Source: Lysobacteraceae bacterium (lineage in GTDB: Bacteria > Pseudomonadota > Gammaproteobacteria > Xanthomonadales > Xanthomonadaceae). From it: DNA of 64,000 nt. Shown in pieces: positions 63,244 through 64,000 of the stretch. Numbering within the stretch: the stretch's first letter is position 1; the number at the start of each line of letters is the position of its first letter. Both the position numbers and the translations under genes were made by a program. The notes below the pieces were generated by a model. It was not told the DNA's origin, searched no databases, and saw nothing but the letters and a program-made list of their open reading frames with translations. Location of the stretch: assembly GCA_016789405.1 (NCBI GenBank), contig JAEUPQ010000032.1:62001-126000 (forward strand), written 5' to 3'.

Positions 63244-63353
63244 CAGAGGAACGCCGCGAACACTGCCAGCGCAGGAGCGCCGATGAGGGTGGCCATGAAC
63301 ACCTTGGGCAGGTGGTCGGCGATCAGGTCAAAAGCGTCAGCGATCAGATACAT
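63243..63353 (-). CDS. Small membrane peptide, first of a coupled pair
   Basis: 36 residues, MYLIADAFDLIADHLPKVF then a hydrophobic helix ending in AVFAAFL. The AAGGAG ribosome site seven bases ahead of the ATG is the best in the region, and a promoter lies upstream, so translation is very likely. It is the first gene of the unit that leads to the ankyrin gene and traD. Function unknown. Confidence 0.7.
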   Translation of the reverse strand: MYLIADAFDLIADHLPKVFMATLIGAPALAVFAAFL

Positions 63354-63401
63354 GGGTGTCTCCTTGGACGGGTGGTGAGTTTTATGAGTAGGTGTTTGCT
63401 A

Positions 63402-63476
63402 CTTGTCAAAACTCAATTCCACGGTAGATCCATGCCGAACTTTGTCAAGGGTTTTACCGCGATTTTATTTGACAAA
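63402..63476 (-). promoter_or_regulatory. Promoter/operator region with three TTTGWCAAA sites
   Basis: Related 9-mers CTTGTCAAA (63402-63410), TTTGTCAAG (63441-63449) and TTTGACAAA (63468-63476). On the minus strand two of them supply TTGACA -35 boxes: one with CATAAA 17 bases downstream and one with a weaker -10 after 16 bases. The near-palindromic site is suited to a repressor that controls the traD unit. Confidence 0.55.
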
Positions 63477-63484
63477 TTTCGGGC

Positions 63485-63511
63485 AAAAAAACGGCCCCGC
63501 TGGGGGGCCGT
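63485..63511 (-). terminator. Rho-independent terminator of the coiled-coil gene
   Basis: ACGGCCCC-GCTGG-GGGGCCGT stem with seven A on the plus strand, which read as TTTTTTT on the minus strand. It ends the transcript of the gene at 63529 and so separates it from the traD unit. Confidence 0.88.
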
Positions 63512-63528
63512 GGGTGATGGTGGAACGG

Positions 63529-63999
63529 TCAACGAGACTGAGCGGTGCGGTTCCACTGTTCTTCGTAATTCTTCATGAATTCGGCCTCCTGCTTCGCAGT
63601 GGCCGCATACTGCGCGTAGCCCAAACGCCCGACCATCGCCTGTTTCGGCTGCCGGCCTTGGCGCCAAGCATTGATGGACGGGATTTCCAGAGCAGGCGCC
63701 CAGGTCTGTTGCACGTTGTCGGCGCGCGCGCGGAGCTTGTCCAGCATGGAAGCCACGCTGGCTTCGCGCTCGCTGGGCAACTTTTCAATACCTCGGTGCT
63801 GCTCCTCCGCCCGGTCGCGCTCTGCTTGGCGTTCCGCGATGCGTTCGCGCTGTTTCTCCAACGCTTGGGGCGTGCTGGCCTTGACCTCGTGCTTCCACGA
63901 CGCATGGGCCTCATTCACCTGTTCGGTGACCGCCTCGAAATCCTTGAACCATTCCTCGCGCTCGCGTCTGCGGAACAGGCTGGGCGCTCCCTGGCGCAA
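63529..63999 (-). CDS. Coiled-coil protein, probably transfer-related (cut by window edge)
   Basis: At least 156 residues; the frame continues to the window end, so the start may lie outside (a TTG codon at 63997-63999 is the only candidate inside). It is charged and helical (EKQRERIAERQAERDRAEEQHRG, SMLDKLRARADNVQQ), without signal peptide or membrane helix. The last 50 residues (INAWRQGRQPKQAMVGRLGYAQYAATAKQEAEFMKNY) are more compact. Family not recognised; position upstream of traD suggests a transfer role. Confidence 0.6.
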   Translation of the reverse strand: MRQGAPSLFRRREREEWFKDFEAVTEQVNEAHASWKHEVKASTPQALEKQRERIAERQAERDRAEEQHRGIEKLPSEREASVASMLDKLRARADNVQQTWAPALEIPSINAWRQGRQPKQAMVGRLGYAQYAATAKQEAEFMKNYEEQWNRTAQSR

Positions 64000-64000
64000 C

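Larger units (their letters stand above)
51700..64000. mobile_element. Conjugative or mobilisable integrative element (right end outside window)
   Basis: From the composition shift near 51720 and the TTGGCTACGA direct repeat at 51792, the rest of the window is accessory: MobF relaxase, VirD4-type coupling protein, ankyrin protein, two mini-genes, coiled-coil gene, M15 peptidase, trimeric autotransporter, DUF4145 protein and a T5orf172 endonuclease-like gene. There is no integrase, no type IV secretion gene and no right attachment site here, so the class (ICE, IME or an integrated plasmid) is not settled. The left limit is approximate. Confidence 0.75.

Overview
The window looks like the chromosome of a high-GC gammaproteobacterium of the Xanthomonadaceae/Lysobacteraceae (Lysobacter-, Luteimonas- or Xanthomonas-like). 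Evidence: a PilZ ending in the DKPTHTM tail I recall from Xanthomonas PilZ, two TonB-dependent receptors of the types common in this family, the order pilZ-holB-tmk-mltG-pabC-pabB-fabF-acpP-fabG-fabD-fabH-rpmF-yceD, and a lexA with the 19-bp operator TTAGTAGTAATACTACTAA. This assignment is inferred from gene content only.

Layout. 1-1150: end of mutY, yggX and a small exported protein. 1302-6303: an integrative island in tRNA-Phe, with tyrosine integrase, AlpA-type regulator, unknown genes and a DUF4258/HTH toxin-antitoxin-like pair. 6436-19160: core housekeeping, with ridA, pilZ, DNA polymerase III delta prime, thymidylate kinase, the lytic transglycosylase MltG, p-aminobenzoate synthesis, the fatty-acid synthesis cluster (no plsX seen), L32 and the Maf/YceF pyrophosphatase. 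19240-28176: a GT39-type membrane glycosyltransferase with an added C-terminal domain, the MoxR/DUF58/transglutaminase set, an Slp lipoprotein, a rhomboid protease and smaller enzymes. 28448-38197: a TonB-dependent receptor, a von Willebrand lipoprotein, an ECF sigma factor with a membrane partner, YigZ, an LprI-MliC lysozyme-inhibitor-like lipoprotein and an MsbA-like ABC exporter. 38399-46816: tRNA-Arg, tRNA-Ser, csrA, alaS, recX, recA, lexA and pncC, the conserved DNA-repair neighbourhood with extra genes inserted. 46950-51292: a mono-heme lipoprotein and a second TonB-dependent receptor.

From about 51790 to the right edge the sequence is a conjugative or mobilisable element that runs out of the window: MobF relaxase/helicase (TraI/TrwC type), VirD4/TraD coupling protein, an ankyrin protein, two tiny coupled membrane-peptide genes with their own promoter, a coiled-coil gene cut by the window edge, a secreted M15 peptidase and a trimeric autotransporter with a collagen-like Gly-Pro-Gln stretch. 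No integrase or type IV secretion genes of this element are in the window.

The most interesting points are: (1) the same TonB-receptor plug signature (V-x-G-S-R) in a receptor, a vWA lipoprotein and the membrane partner of a sigma factor, side by side; (2) the trimeric autotransporter/M15 cargo next to the conjugation genes, separated by a dense block of hairpins; (3) lexA with an operator over its -10 box and almost no room for a leader; (4) integrase arm-like repeats at both ends of the tRNA-Phe island; (5) two unreported-looking mini-ORFs in the transfer operon. All functions are read from sequence by eye; no database search was run.
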